Shown one piece after another: positions 33,251 through 46,392 of a stretch of 64,000 bases of DNA (positions are counted from its first letter, which is position 1; every line of letters starts with the position of its first letter). The translations under genes were made by a program, and so were the position numbers. Source of the stretch: Rutidosis leptorrhynchoides (lineage: Eukaryota; Streptophyta; Magnoliopsida; Asterales; Asteraceae); assembly GCF_046630445.1 (NCBI RefSeq), contig NC_092335.1, forward strand, positions 627,843,501-627,907,500, written 5' to 3'. The notes beneath the pieces are model-generated. The model was not told the DNA's origin and did not search any database. It saw only the letters and a list, made by a program, of their open reading frames with translations.

Positions 33251-34877
33251 TTTATGAGCAAACACTAAGGAGAAAACCAACAAGTACAGAGATATGACTA
33301 AGGTCATGTTCGATTTGCACTTAATTAACTTAATGCAATGGAAGTTAATATGAAAAGTTATTAAGGGATGTTTGTTTTTGACTTATTATAACATCCCGGA
33401 ATTTGAAGTATTATATTATTATATTGTTATATATTAATTTAATAATACCGAGAGTATTTGGGATGTTTCGGGAGGTTAATTAATGGCGCAAAATATTATT
33501 TTTATAATAATATGGTATTTTGGAGTGCAGAAGTTAGAAACGTGTTTAGTTGTGAGATTATGCGCACATTCACCATTTGGGCAATAACTTTCTCTTACAA
33601 ACTAGGATTGAGGCGTTTCAAAAGCCCAGAGGACCGTAACTTGAGCCCGAACATTTTTGTGAAATTTATATGATGAAAAGTGGATAAAGGTGCCGCATGT
33701 AGGTACAGATGTGCCGCATTTGGGCCTAGGCAGATTATGTCAATTTTTAGAAAGTGTGAAACTTGAGGGGTTTAAGTGCAATATTGCATGTGTCGGGTTA
33801 TAACTCCAAAAGTCAGATCTAGAACTCAATTATCTTCATTTTTCATCAAGAAATTTCAAGTTCTAGTGAGAGGAACAAACCCTAGTCAAAGGAACAAACC
33901 CTAGAGAGAGGAAACTCCGATTGAAAAGGAACATGGTGATTTCTACCCAAAATGGAGTTCATCTTGGTGTTTCCAGCTTTTAGGCTTCTCTTTGGCTCAA
34001 GAGGTAAAGCCTAATCCGAATTTTATTGTTTGATTTCCACTTTGGGTTAAGGTTTGAGTCAGTTATGGGTTATAAACCCCATTTCTTATGAATTTTGAGG
34101 GTATAATTTGGGTTGGTGATCCCAAACGTTGTGAGTTTTGGGTTTGATGGCGAATTTAGGTCTTGTGATTGGGTGTTAATTACTTGATAACTTGTGTTTT
34201 GGTGTTAACATGTTCATAAGAACATGTGTTGAGTCTAATTGGTTGATGACTTGAAAATGGGTCAAGTTAGGGTTTTGTGATGAATTTGGAAAACAAGTAC
34301 TTAGTACTTGAAATTTTGGGTTAATTGGCATATTAGAGGCCTAATCACTAGCTATTAGTCATTATGGGGTTGTCTAGATGTGGATTAAGTTGATAAGTGA
34401 AAATTGGGTCAATATTGCACTTAGTGACGTTTTGGGGTTGTGTTTGACCTAGTCATGGGAGGACAAGTGCAATTGGGTTTAAATCGCACTTGTTAGGACT
34501 TGGTACATGGTAGTGTTTGAGTATTATCACTATCTAGTTAGTGATATAGTTTCGGACCTAGTTTGGTCTATTTGGAGTAAAGTACAATATGAATTAAACT
34601 GTACTTATTAGCGTGGGTTAGAATTACCACCCAAAGTGGTAATTGGGTTGTGCTCATTTAGATGTCGTGTTAAGCTAGGTGTAATCCCTCGGTTATAGGA
34701 TTGTGGTGTCAGATTCTCTTATAGAGAATGAGCTTTATGTATCGTATGCTTATGTGTTGTATAGGTGATTACTTGCTCGCATACGGTGACGGTGGTTATG
34801 CATACATGACTTTTGCGTGAGTTCCAAGGTGGGTGGAATAATTATATGTGTATGTATATGATTTATTTACTTGTGTG

Positions 34878-35100
34878 GGATGGGGTTTAGTGAATTCCAA
34901 GCGTGAGAATTCACTATAGTGTTATCCTTGTGATGGATTCACTCAAGTTCGAGAGTCGATACCACATCGTGTGTTGGCGTGAAATGTGGGTTTTAAGTTC
35001 GGGGGTCGATACCACATTGACCGTGACGGGTGGGTGTGGCCAATTTCATTGGTCACTTTAGTTCGGGCGTTCGATATCACCTATGAGGGTTAGTGTTACA
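34878..35100 (+). repeat. Hairpin series in the LTR
   Basis: Examples: TAGTGAATTC / GAATTCACTA around 34888-34915, AATGTGG / CCACATT around 34983-35020, GGCCAAT / ATTGGTC around 35037-35056. They occupy the position of the hairpin array in the related LTR at 40722-41052, with different sequence. Confidence 0.5.
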
Positions 35101-35255
35101 TAGGAAATGTATGTACATTAATGGTCGTCGTGAGATTGTGAGTACCATTCCCTTGTGTGTGTTGCATATTAGTTTAGAATGTTATATTGTGACTATATGC
35201 TATTTTCGATGCTAGCTTTGTATGCTTGGTTTGTGTAAGTGTATGCAAGTAAGTG

Positions 35256-35361
<106 letters not shown>

Positions 35362-35809
35362 TATTGCATTCACTAAGCATTAGCTTACCCCTCTCGTTGT
35401 TTACTTTTTTATAGGTACCGGTTTGAGATGGTGAAGGTTACTAGTTGTTGGACTAGATGGTTATGAGATGCTTGAGCCTATGACGGAGTAGCTTTTGGAT
35501 ATTTGGCCTCGGTTGGAGATGGATGAATCCCCGAGATCATGCTCTTGGTATTAGTTTGGGTTGTTGAGTCATAAACCGTTAAGTTTTGTAAATAGGTCAA
35601 AATTACTCATTTAGTTGTGTAATGGATCGTTAATGACATAAGTGGCGTCGGGATTTGATTATGTACCTTTAACACCGAATGTTTATGAAATAAATTGAGT
35701 TAAAATATGTTGTAAATGAGTTGTGTTACTTTTGAGCAGCATAGTGTCAAAATGGGTCCTTAGAGTTAGGTGAAGGTGGCAAAAACACTGAAAATTGGGC
35801 AGACAGGTG

Positions 35810-35920
35810 CAGATGCGCCACATCTGCTATAGATGCGCCGCATCTGATGCTTTTAAACAATCAAAACTTGACAGCCAGTTCAAAAGCGCCGCATCTATGG
35901 ATGATGAGCCGCATCTGATG
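35810..35920. repeat. Cluster of GATGCGCCGCATC palindromic words
   Basis: CAGATGCGCCACATCTG at 35810-35826, AGATGCGCCGCATCT at 35831-35845, and partial words at 35886-35897 and 35907-35917. Degenerate relatives lie at 33691-33720 near the LTR start. Confidence 0.8.
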
Positions 35921-37400
35921 TTGTTTTAAAAAAATGTGTCGTTTTAAATGAAACGGGTTGTAGTCGTTTCACTTATTAAATAAGAGGCGTCTTAGTTAAA
36001 AACGTATAAAAGAAATGTAAATTTGCATTTAAGTCCTCAATTTTATGTAACTCTCATTTGTAAAATAATTAGGTGTTTTTAAGTTATGTGGGCACATTGA
36101 TTGCGCCATTCAAGTTTTGGGGATTGGGCCGAACTATAGTTCGAACTAGTTGTTGAACTATCGCTTCGCGCCGCGGGTTCGGTTTTTAATGTATTTTATT
36201 GCGTTTTGTGACGATCGCTCCAAATCCATATGGACGAACACGTCATTCATTGATTTCATTGCGAGGTATTTGACCTCTATGTGATACATTTTGTAACATT
36301 GTATTCGTTTGAAAAGGTATTTCATAAATGAATATATAAATTCCAGGTTTTTAACATCTGATGATTCCTACGTATAGACAATCATCATTTAAATGGTTTA
36401 CAATAATACATCTGTTGACAATACAGTCAAAATAAGATACATGGTAATGGTTTGGTGAATGCAAGTTTCTTGTATATAGCATGTATGACTCCAAGCACAT
36501 ATCTTGTATCACGTATAAGCAAACAGCGGAAGACTTCTAGTATCCTGAGAATAAACATGCTTCAAGTGTCAACACAAAGGTTGGTGAGTTCATAGTTTTA
36601 ATATTACACATAATCCGTATATCAATGTGGATTACAAAAGTTCAGTTGTTTTATTCAAAACGTTTATCAATAGGTTTTACATAAAAGGTGGATCACAAGA
36701 TTTCAGTTGTTTCATCCGAAACGTTTATCAATCGGTTCTACAAAATTGAGCACCCTGGTAACTAAACTTTAACGTTTATATAATTTGTACCCTTTGTATA
36801 ATCATCTTAATAATACACGAAAACCAACGTGTACGCTTCTCAAATAGCATACGTCCGTTAAAAGGCTAGTGCTCTAGCTCGGACGGGGATATCAAGCCCT
36901 ATGGATCCATATACTACTACTCGCGCCCACCAGTTCTTATAACTGGCAGTTAACAGTTACCAAAGCTAAGGGATTTTCGGTTCAAACTCAGTGTAGAATT
37001 TAGTATGTACTTGTATCCATTGTGTTTAAAATAAAGTGCATGTATTCTCAGCCCAAAAATATATATTGCAAAAGCAATTAAAAAGGGATCAATGAAACTC
37101 ACTCAAATCCGTTTTAGTTTTTGTATTCATTTTATAAAACAGCGCATGTATTCTCAGCCCAAAAATATGTATAAAAAGGGATCAATGAACTCACTGTTTA
37201 ATATTGATATACAATATTGCAGGAAAGCACGTAGACGCATCGGAGATGATAAACACGAGGTTTGATTCACAAAAAAATACCCCCGAACATTACCCATAAC
37301 CTCCTTGGCAATAACCCATAATTTCCTTAGCTCTAGCTTGCTCGAAAACTCATTTTGAAAATTACTTGGACAGCACTCCGTCGTAATATTTTATGTACAT

Positions 37401-37504
37401 TATTATTTTTGTATCGCAAAAATAATAACACTAATAATAAAAATAATAAGATTAATAATAATCTTATTATTATTAATAATAATAATAATAATAAAATAAA
37501 TAAA
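37401..37504. repeat. (AAT)n-rich simple sequence
   Basis: Interrupted AAT/ATT triplets including the small inverted unit 'aataataatcttattattatt'. Confidence 0.8.
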
Positions 37505-37589
37505 TACGGAGTAAAAATAATATATATGTGTGTGTGATTTATCTGGCCAAAACTCGAGAATTTATAGCACTTGGCCTGAAATCTGGAGT

Positions 37590-37635
37590 CATGCGACTCG
37601 CATGGAAATGGCCTTCTGGCCATGCGACTCGCATG
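37590..37635. repeat. Pair of CATGCGACTCGCATG palindromes
   Basis: Copies at 37590-37604 and 37620-37635, seven-base arms around one base, separated by about 15 bases that include 'ggccttctggcc'. They lie 945-990 bases from the LTR start. Confidence 0.9.
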
Positions 37636-38014
37636 AGGACCAGGGACAGCTCACATTGTTTTGTAATTTAGCTCGTCGACATAATTAAATATTAATATAA
37701 TATATATAATTTAAATAATTAATTATATATTATATTAAATTCACGTGCATAGTTGACTTGTAATTTTTGTTCCGATAAGTCGTACGTCATCACTCGACTT
37801 ATGTCCCGGTTCTGGTTTTTCGAATGTCCTTTCGTACGCTGAGAAAAGTTGCATTTTACGTTTCGTGACACGTACCTTTGTCAAAATATAGCCTTAAGTT
37901 ATCCATAAACTATACCACTCATAGTATATCTTAAACTTTCGAGTATTTTGGTCATTTACTTCTATAAATCATCATCTCGTTATTTGCTAAAAATACATTT
38001 TAAAATAGTGTTTT

Positions 38015-38121
38015 ACTGTAGCAAAGTTACTGTAGCAAAGTCAATTTCACTGTAGCAAATAGTGATTTTCGAAAACACTGTAGCATTTTGAGTAATGTGG
38101 CAATTTGAAAACACTGTAGAA
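38015..38121. repeat. ACTGTAGCAAA repeats in solo LTR
   Basis: ACTGTAGCAAA or close variants at about 38015, 38029, 38048, 38075 and 38112. Irregular spacing argues against simple slippage and allows protein-binding sites. Confidence 0.7.
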
Positions 38122-39111
38122 AATTAGTGTTTAACTGGTTCATCTTAAACGCTTTAGTTAACTTATCTAAATATCAATTGAATCAATAAACGAATGTTAC
38201 TATCGTTTACTATATATATGTATATATCTTTTTAATATACATAAATCAGTTTTTAAATACACATTGGACGTTATTTATAAATAAATTTTAATAATAAATA
38301 TTTAAATTTATCATATACATTAAAATAGATATTTAAACCAATAAGTTTAATGTACGGTATCAAACAATTAATACATTGTTACCTTTTCATGTTATAGTAT
38401 ATATGTATCTTTTTACATATAATTGTTCGCGAATCGTCGAAAACAACCGAAGGTATTTAAATATATAAAAGTAATTCAAAAATTTTGAGATTCAGTTTTA
38501 CAGACTTTGCTTATCGTGTCGGAAATGTTAATCATACAAAGATTAAGTTTAAATTTAGTCGAAATTTCTGGGTCATCACACGTTTAGTTTGTAAAATTAT
38601 TTCGTGGCTAAAGAATGATGTCGTTGAAGCGCAACTCGAGTCGAACTAAAAGGTATAACCCGTGAAAAATTAAATGTTATTTTAAATTAACAATATATGT
38701 CCATCTCCGCGTTTAGCTACGTAATTATCAACTTTTAAAGATTTAACGCAAAATCAACGTGTATAAAAAGTACCCCAAATATTTAGCGTTTTTTAAAAAG
38801 CGTCCATTTTGCGTATAGTTAGTGACATTGTGTACCTAAAATTATTTCGAGTTTAATGATGGTGTCGGAAAAATTTAACTCTTTACGAGCGAGAAGATAT
38901 GACCCGTTAAATATTTGGGTGGAGTTTATTTAAGATTTTTTTTTTATGAAAATGGTTATTTGACACTTTACCCCCTATTTGGGGGGCCGATTTGAATATT
39001 TGAAAAAAGTGTGGGGGTCTTTATTGGTGTAGCGAAATTTAATTAGAATTAAAAAAAAGGTAAAAGGATGAAAATGACCCTAGTTACTATTCACCATTTT
39101 TGTTTATTAGA

Positions 39112-39686
39112 TAATATAGTAATAGTAATATGATTTAAAGTGACTATGTGCGTAATTCGATATACATTTCATTAAAACTCGAATTCCAGCTGCAGGAATA
39201 TTAACATGAGGTTATTCTGATTCGGAATTGAACTCATAAGTATCTGATCAAGCGCCTGGTAATATACTATCGATAAAGTTGTTTATTTTAAATCCATATT
39301 GTTTTTTCCTTCGTATAATATAGCAAAAAAAATAGTACACCCTCAACTCATTTAAACTCATTTAAAGTATCACATTTTGAAGAGTTATTAGTACATTTCA
39401 CCAATTAAGTAACATATATTTACTCACTAAAAGTCATTATAGTCTCTTTTCAATAAAGTTTGTTTTGTTTGTTTGTAATTTAGTATAGGCGGTATTTTGT
39501 TTCGATTTTTTTTTTTATAGTTTTAGCCTCGGGTAGTTCATAGTTAAACGTGCTCTCATCCTATTAGTGATGCCGACAGTTTAGCTTGTTTAGCTTTATT
39601 ATGACTCGTTTTAGATTCGTCGCATCAGTTGTATTTGTTCGATTTTCGAATCAATTACTCCGTATAATGTTACGAAGTTATTTGTC

Positions 39687-39752
<66 letters not shown>

Positions 39753-39756
39753 TATA

Positions 39757-39834
<78 letters not shown>

Positions 39835-39840
39835 ACAATA
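39112..39840. other. Spacer between two Helitrons
   Basis: AT-rich with no gene. It ends in the large triplet repeat at 39687-39832. Confidence 0.5.
39687..39832. repeat. (AAT)n joined to (ATT)n inverted microsatellite
   Basis: About 20 AAT/ATA triplets turn at about 39750 into about 27 ATT triplets, giving a perfect self-complementary arm of about 60 bases. It can extrude as a cruciform. It sits eight bases from the Helitron end at 39841. Confidence 0.9.
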
Positions 39841-39928
39841 CTAGCTTAATGCCCGCGAATTCGCGGGATTTTTTTAGGGATGACTCAAAAATTGATTTTT
39901 CAGAATAATTATAGCTTAGATAGTATTT

Positions 39929-41719
39929 TGTAACAATCCGACTTCGTTAACCCAAGAACACGCCTAAAAAAAAAAAAAAAAAAAAAATTCTGGACTTGCC
40001 CATCTGGACGGCGTCCAACACTTAAGACCGGGACGGCGTCCAGCATATCTGGACGGCATCCAGATTGCCTGGCAGCTGCTGTCCCCGGGTCCAACTCACG
40101 TGAGCGGAAATCCCGCTTCCCGACTCTTTTAAACGAAAACTTTTTTACAACATCTCACAATATAATAAGCTAAGAGGTTTTCATCATCAAAACAAGTTTT
40201 ACAACATCGGGCCCACATCGACCCGTTTTACAAATAATGTAGCGACTTCGACCCATTTATCTCTTTAGACGGATTAGGACTCTAAAACCCAACCCGATAC
40301 CAAGAGCAAAATCCCGAAGGCTACCAAACCCCCAATCCGCATTAACATATCCAAAAGCTACCCCATCGAGCCCAAGCGCTCCTAAGCATCTAGTCTAACA
40401 ACTAGTTAGCTTCAAAACACGATACCTGTAAAAAGGTAAACAACGAGAGGGGTAAAGCTTACGCTTAGTGAATGCAATAATTATACATATATATATAATC
40501 TACTTACTTGCAATCACTTACACAATTACCGCATACACGCTAGCAATATAATTAGCATACCATCGCAAAGTACAACGCTAAATCTCCAATACGCAAGCTA
40601 GCACAAACAATAGCATATAACTCGAACAATATAATATGCTACACTACAACACATAACCATGGTTAACCAATCGTAAGGGAATGGTGCCCGCGAAAGACCA
40701 TCGGAGTTCACAACATCCATTAGTGTACTTAACACCTCGTATCACTAACCCCCGGGTGGCATCTTAACACCTCGATACTTCACCCCGAGTAGCATCTTAA
40801 CACCTCGATGCTTCACTCATCAAACATTCCGGAGTGGTGTCTTAACACCTCGACACTTCACTCCCGGGTGGCATCGTAACACCTCGATACTTCACACCCC
40901 GGGTGGCATCTTAACACCTCGATGCTTCACCCCGAGTGGCATCTTAACACCTCGATGCTTCACTCGTCAAACATTCCGGAGTGGTGTCTTAACACTTCGA
41001 CACTTCACTCATCACGTGAAATGTGGTGTCTTAACACTTCGACACTTCACATCTCACGCTACGCAAATAAATACATCATATACATACACGTATAATTATT
41101 CCACTCACCTTGGAATGCCCGCACAAGTCATGTACAACATGATATCCGTCCTCAAATCCGAGCAAGTAATCACCTCAAGCACCAAAACGAGTTCTAGTAG
41201 CTAGAATCACCAACAAGCACAAGAACCACTCCTATTTGGGCAAAAATCACCACCTTCATCACTAATCCAAGCTTCCTCTCTCTAGAAACTCCTCTCTCTC
41301 TCTCTCTCTCTCTTTAGGGTTTGGTTGGGAGTGTTTGTGGGTGAAAATGAGGATAAGGGTGAGTTTAGATCAGTTTTGATGGCCCAAACACCCCCAAGTG
41401 AAAAGACCCACATACCCTCTTTTAAAAGCTTCAAAATGTCACAGCTGGCCCGTCAGGCCTTTTGGACGGCGTCCAAAAAGGTTGGACGGCGTCCAGATTA
41501 ACTGAATCAGTTTTCTGAACTTGTTTTGGTCGTAATTTTCAAACCGTAACTCCGTTTTCGATGAATCAAATATCGTTGGAAACGTAATGAGATTTCCTTT
41601 CTAATGGTAAGGTTTTGAAACATCAACTCAAACTTTATTTGGGATCCAAATATACGCTCACATGCCTCGTATTTCGAATGACGTTCGAAATAATGCGTAA
41701 CCGAAAAACGGGTGTTACA
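39929..41719 (-). repeat. 3' LTR of family N element
   Basis: 1791 bases. Nearly the same as the other LTR except for a short TA tract (40482-40500) and scattered changes. It contains three GGACGGC(G/A)TCC words at 40006-40061, the hairpin array at 40722-41052, a CT tract at 41290-41314 and two more words at 41464-41494. Confidence 0.9.
40722..41052 (-). repeat. Tandem array of about nine co-varying hairpins
   Basis: Each unit has an outer stem, an inner stem, the loop TTAACACCTC (or ..CTTC), the inner stem again, a TT bulge and the outer stem. Inner stems alternate GCATC/GATGC and GTGTC/GACAC; outer stems include GGAGTG/CACTCC, CGAGTG/CACTCG and ATGTG/CACAT. Loops start at about 40763, 40796, 40841, 40875, 40910, 40943, 40988 and 41030, so a three-unit block repeats every 112-113 bases. 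Confidence 0.8.
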
Positions 41720-44700
41720 ACTCTCTCCCATTTACATTGGATCACGTCCTCGTGATCCGCACCAACACTAGAAGTTAAGCACTTCTTCCTCGAACATTTC
41801 CGCTTCCAACGCGAAGTCACACATGTAGAAATCATGCACCCGAATTCTAGCTTCGTGCACTGACTCAACACTTAACAACAATATCGGGTAATCAACCCTC
41901 GAGTCAAAACAACTGCAACCGTTTGCTCCTACGCCGAGTATCCAAACTCGTACCATACACCTCACAATCGTCTTAAAAGTAGAGCATTTTACCGACAACC
42001 ACCGTCGTCGTGCCTTTCAATCCTACGAAACACAACCAAGCCCGACATCCATAACATCTTCCGTGAATTCTAAGATCTCACCACACGCTAATAATCACTA
42101 GCATGCACTACCGCAGCAAGCGATATTTCACACACTCAACGTCCAGAATTTAGGAAAATACGAAAAACACCACATATCCCTTCAGGTTCTCGCTACAACT
42201 CACAACAAGCTACATTCGTAACCATATCACTCAATCAATCGATCCGCACACGACCATCCGTCACTGGATTAATCCAGGACAACAATAATACACCATGTGC
42301 TGAGCAAAACATCAACACTCGACGCATGGTTCCTCCCCTAAACCCTACCACACCACCACACAAGACGGCTTTCTAGTACTAGCATTGAGACTAATCGTAT
42401 ACTAGAATCCCGTCAATGGCGAATTATCATCATGAAATTTCCGCAATTCGCCACACGACTCACAGAATATTTACCAACGCCGGGTGAACCTTCCTACCTA
42501 GACCGTCCGTTAAGGATGGCCTCAACATTTCAATACAACCTACGGGTCACATCACTAGGGTACACACTCTCGCAATCAAATAACATCCGCGTGTCTCTAC
42601 GGGAGACAGTCATAACCACACTCTCCGCTCACAATCGTCCATAAAGTGGAATGATGCACGGACAATTTCTAAGATCACTTTTCCCGACAGGGAAAATACA
42701 GCATTCTCCACGATATCGAACTCGTTCCCATCCACTAATCCTATCCGGGTTTCATGACAACCCAGATTTTTCACTACGAGAGCACCCACAATGACAGCTT
42801 CCTTTTCTCACTTCCGTGGTCTCCAACTGCATACTTGGTCTCATACCACCCTTTGGTACCACACGACCACCTTACGTAAGAAATCTTACACCACGCTCGA
42901 TTTTATCATCCCAATCTCTACACATATCATTCCGGAATCGTAACTCACAATCGTAAATGCACGATCTCGAGTCGACATCACCAACTCGTCACTCTTCCTC
43001 GTTAGGAAATCCGAATTCCTACTGAGGCCTAGCACGGTACACCCCGACATTTCGCTATACAAACATCACCGAAGCTTTCTCGGGCGGCAGTAAAAACTCC
43101 CCTACTAAGGATTCAGCTCCATATTCTCACCGCCAAGATGATAACATCCTGCGAAATTGTCGTTCCATGGAACACATGACCATTCTCATCGTTGGTCACA
43201 TACTCCAAATTCACTTCAGGCTCTCAGAGCCGACATCCACATTCACTTGGAATGTCGTACACGCGACGACATCACACCTTCATACCACAATTCACAGTCA
43301 ACTGCTTTAATCGTTCGCAAAGCGAATTCCACCAAAGTCCCACATACGCCTCTGAGCCTAGGCATATGCCACTCTGCTTAATCAGTCGTGCATCTCAGTC
43401 GAGATCACCCGACCATCCACTCAACGAACCTTTATCAACAATAGCTCGCTCTCATGATGAAGAGTGACCAATCCGACACGATAATTGCGTCGACCGCAAT
43501 ATCAACAATTCATCGAAATCTTTGGTCTAACCGAAGATTAAGTACATCACCGGCTCACCGGTCATCTTTACCCATCCATCACTTAAGAGCATCAAGATTC
43601 ACGCATCCGTCACTTCATAAGAAGTATTCATCACAATGCTCTTAAACTTCGACTTTCGCAACCGTCGAATTACTATCACCTGTCGATCACTATTATAATC
43701 TCCGATGCTTCCAAGGGTATTTCACGGGCACCCTAAGCACAAAGTGGTCACACCACTACCGGAGTTGAACATTACACTAGCAGGTATAAAAAGGCACCTG
43801 ACGCAGTGTCATGCAGACTCCCACCACAATCAATCGAATTTTTAGAAAATTGACCTTTAGGTTCCATACACCTATCTCTCTATAATAATGACCCGAAGTC
43901 ATACTTACCCGACAACCTTAATGTTTATTGTCTTATCGAAAGTTCCTAGCGATCACACGCTACCCGCAATTTCCACAAGGCCAACGATATAGCCTCACGA
44001 AACCTTTCATCTAACACTAAAGAGATGCTTGAAAACACCAAGTCTAACACCCTTCCGCACATCTCGACAAAACCACTACTACAAGGGATATTCCATTAGG
44101 AATGTTACCTTATAAGCCACAACACACTAACACAATCATTGTTATACGGATCCCACTCCCATGAGTTTAACGACCCAAAGACTCCCCGATTCGCCAATTC
44201 CAAGGCTACTCACAACTAGAATCCGAACACGATTCTCTAACCACACACTCTACCGAGTGTAACTCAAAACTACAATCATTAGACTTGTCGCATTCCATTA
44301 CGGAATTCAAGTCCTCGTCGCACACACGCAAGCGTAAATTGGTCATCCTAGTTACGATGGGTAACTAAAACCAATAACAATCTCAACGGTGCACCCACTT
44401 CTCAGGGTGACTAAGCACGCACCAAACTCGTGAGTTGGCTCGCTCACTTAACTAACCAAATCCATCGTACACTTCCCGACTCACAAGGAACCTGATGTGA
44501 TAACAAGCACATCACTCGAGACTACTATATCCTAGGAACCAATAAAAGATTCCTAATTCGTCCCGTTCTACCCCAACCATGCCACGTTTCCTCCGTTCGG
44601 TACTCATCATGTCATGCTTGATGTCAAGATACACTTTTGTAATAATGGTGATCGGTCACTATTACAATTGCGTACCTTACCATTTTCACATGGCCACGCA

Positions 44701-45213
44701 AAGTACTTTACCCAGACTGACGCAACATTTACACAAAACAACACGCGATAACTCCTAGTACCCGAATGACCAAAGTCCTTACCGCGAACTTGATCACTCA
44801 AACCGCCGAACATGCGAATCTCTCCAATAGATTCATCCCTAGGACACCGCACTAACAGATACCTGTATATATACACCAATATACAATATAGTAATAAACG
44901 CACACAAGTACACCACAATAACAAGTCAACCTACAACCTAGGTGACTATCACTGAAACAACGTCCAAGTTCGCCTACTTACATTAGGCACTATCTGTCTA
45001 AGGCACTAATTTACACATGAAATAAGGCCCCACATAATCACACTTTGGACAAAAACAAGTCCTAGTTAGTCACCTACTCTAAGGCACTAACAAATCTCAA
45101 TCCGACCCGTATTCCTACAAGTCCCGCAAACAACGCACAACCGCTAATAAGTCTAAGACTAGGCACCTATTCCAAGGTTACCTAATTCCCTTAGACTATG
45201 CTCTGATACCACT
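41720..45213 (-). other. Internal region of family N element, non-coding
   Basis: I read it on both strands and found many stops and no conserved retrotransposon motif. The largest frames (105 residues at 44607-44924 minus; 76 at 41768-41998 minus) have no domain. Compared with the AT-rich surroundings the base composition is balanced and C-rich on the plus strand. Confidence 0.6.
45200..45211 (-). other. Primer binding site of family N element
   Basis: Minus-strand TGGTATCAGAGC, two bases from the 5' LTR edge at 45214. It defines the element as minus-strand. Confidence 0.8.
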
Positions 45214-45757
45214 TGTAACAACCCGACTTCGTTAACCCAAGAACACGCCCAAAAAAAAAAACATTCTGGACCTGCCTATCTGGACGACGTCCAGCACTTA
45301 AGACCGGGACGGCGTCCAGCATATCTGGACGGCGTCCAGATTGCCTGCAGCTGCTGTCCCCGGGTCCAACTCACGTGAGCGGAAATCCCGCTTCCCGACA
45401 CTTTTAAACGAAAACCTTTTTACAACATCTCACAATATAATAAACTAAGAGGTTTTCATCATCAAAACAAGTTTTACAACATCAGGCCCACATCGACCCG
45501 TTTTACAAATAATGTAGCGACTTCGACCCATTTATCTCTTTAGACGGATTAGGACTCTACAACCCAACCCGATACCAAGAGCACAATCCCGAAGGCTACC
45601 AAACCCCCAATCCGCATTAACATATCCAAAAGCTACCCCATCGAGCCCAAGCGCTCCTAAGCATCTAGTCTAACAACTAGTTAGCTTCAAAACACGATAC
45701 CTGTAAAAAGGTAAACAACGAGAGGGGTAAGCTTACGCTTAGTGAATGCAATAATTA

Positions 45758-45758
45758 T

Positions 45759-45834
<76 letters not shown>
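45758..45834. repeat. (CA)n(TA)n microsatellite
   Basis: About 11 CA followed by about 27 TA dinucleotides; the sister LTR has only a short TA run. Confidence 0.95.
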
Positions 45835-45835
<1 letters not shown>

Positions 45836-46057
45836 CTACTTACTTGCAATCACTTACACAATTACCGCATACACGCTAGCATATAATTAGCAGACCATCG
45901 CAAAAGTACAATGCTAAATCTCCAATACGCAAGCTAGCACAAACAATAGCATATAAATCGAACAATATAATATGCTACACTACAACACATAACCATGGTT
46001 AACCAATCGTAAGGGAATGGTGCCCGCAAAAGACCATCGGAGTTCACAACATCCATT

Positions 46058-46392
46058 AGTGTACTTAACACCTCGTATCACTAACCCCCGGGTGGCATCT
46101 TAACACCTCGATACTTCACCCCAAGTGGCATCTTAACACCTCGATGCTTCACTCATCAAATATTCCGGAGTGGTGTCTTAACACCTCGACACTTCACTCC
46201 CGGGTGGCATCTTAACACCTCGATACTTTACCCCGGGTGGCATCTTAACACCTCGATGCTTCACCTCGAGTGGCATCTTAACACCTCGATGCTTCACTCG
46301 TCAAACATTCCAGAGTGGTGTCTAAACACTTCGACACTTCACTCGTCACGTGAAATGTGGCGTCTTAACACTTCGACACTTCACATCTCACG
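46058..46392 (-). repeat. Hairpin array, second LTR copy
   Basis: Same arrangement as 40722-41052, with a few substitutions such as 'ccccaagtggcatc' and 'ggcgtctt'. Confidence 0.8.

Larger units (their letters stand above)
36207..38580 (-). mobile_element. Solo LTR, family S
   Basis: 2374 bases, TGTGATGACCCAGAAATTTC to CGATCGTCACA on the minus strand, flanked by target duplication CGTTT at 36202-36206 and 38581-38585. The intact site is seen in the Helitron copy at about 31375. The family also occurs at 49594-50602 and 60178-63964. There is no internal region, so it arose by LTR-LTR recombination. Confidence 0.9.
36146..39111 (-). mobile_element. Small Helitron copy 2, interrupted by a solo LTR
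   Basis: Parts 36146-36206 and 38586-39111 correspond to the whole of copy 1. CTAG at 36146-36149 is preceded by A; the minus-strand 5' end TCTAATAAAC at 39111 is preceded by A. The copy 1 sequence provides the empty site for the LTR insertion. No coding sequence. Confidence 0.8.

Noticed and set aside
40722-41052. CRISPR-like appearance of regularly repeated units
   Set aside because: Units are directly tandem without unique spacers and lie in a plant LTR.
41016-41204. 62-residue ORF repeated at 46350-46538
   Set aside because: Same LTR position in both LTRs of family N; no domain support.
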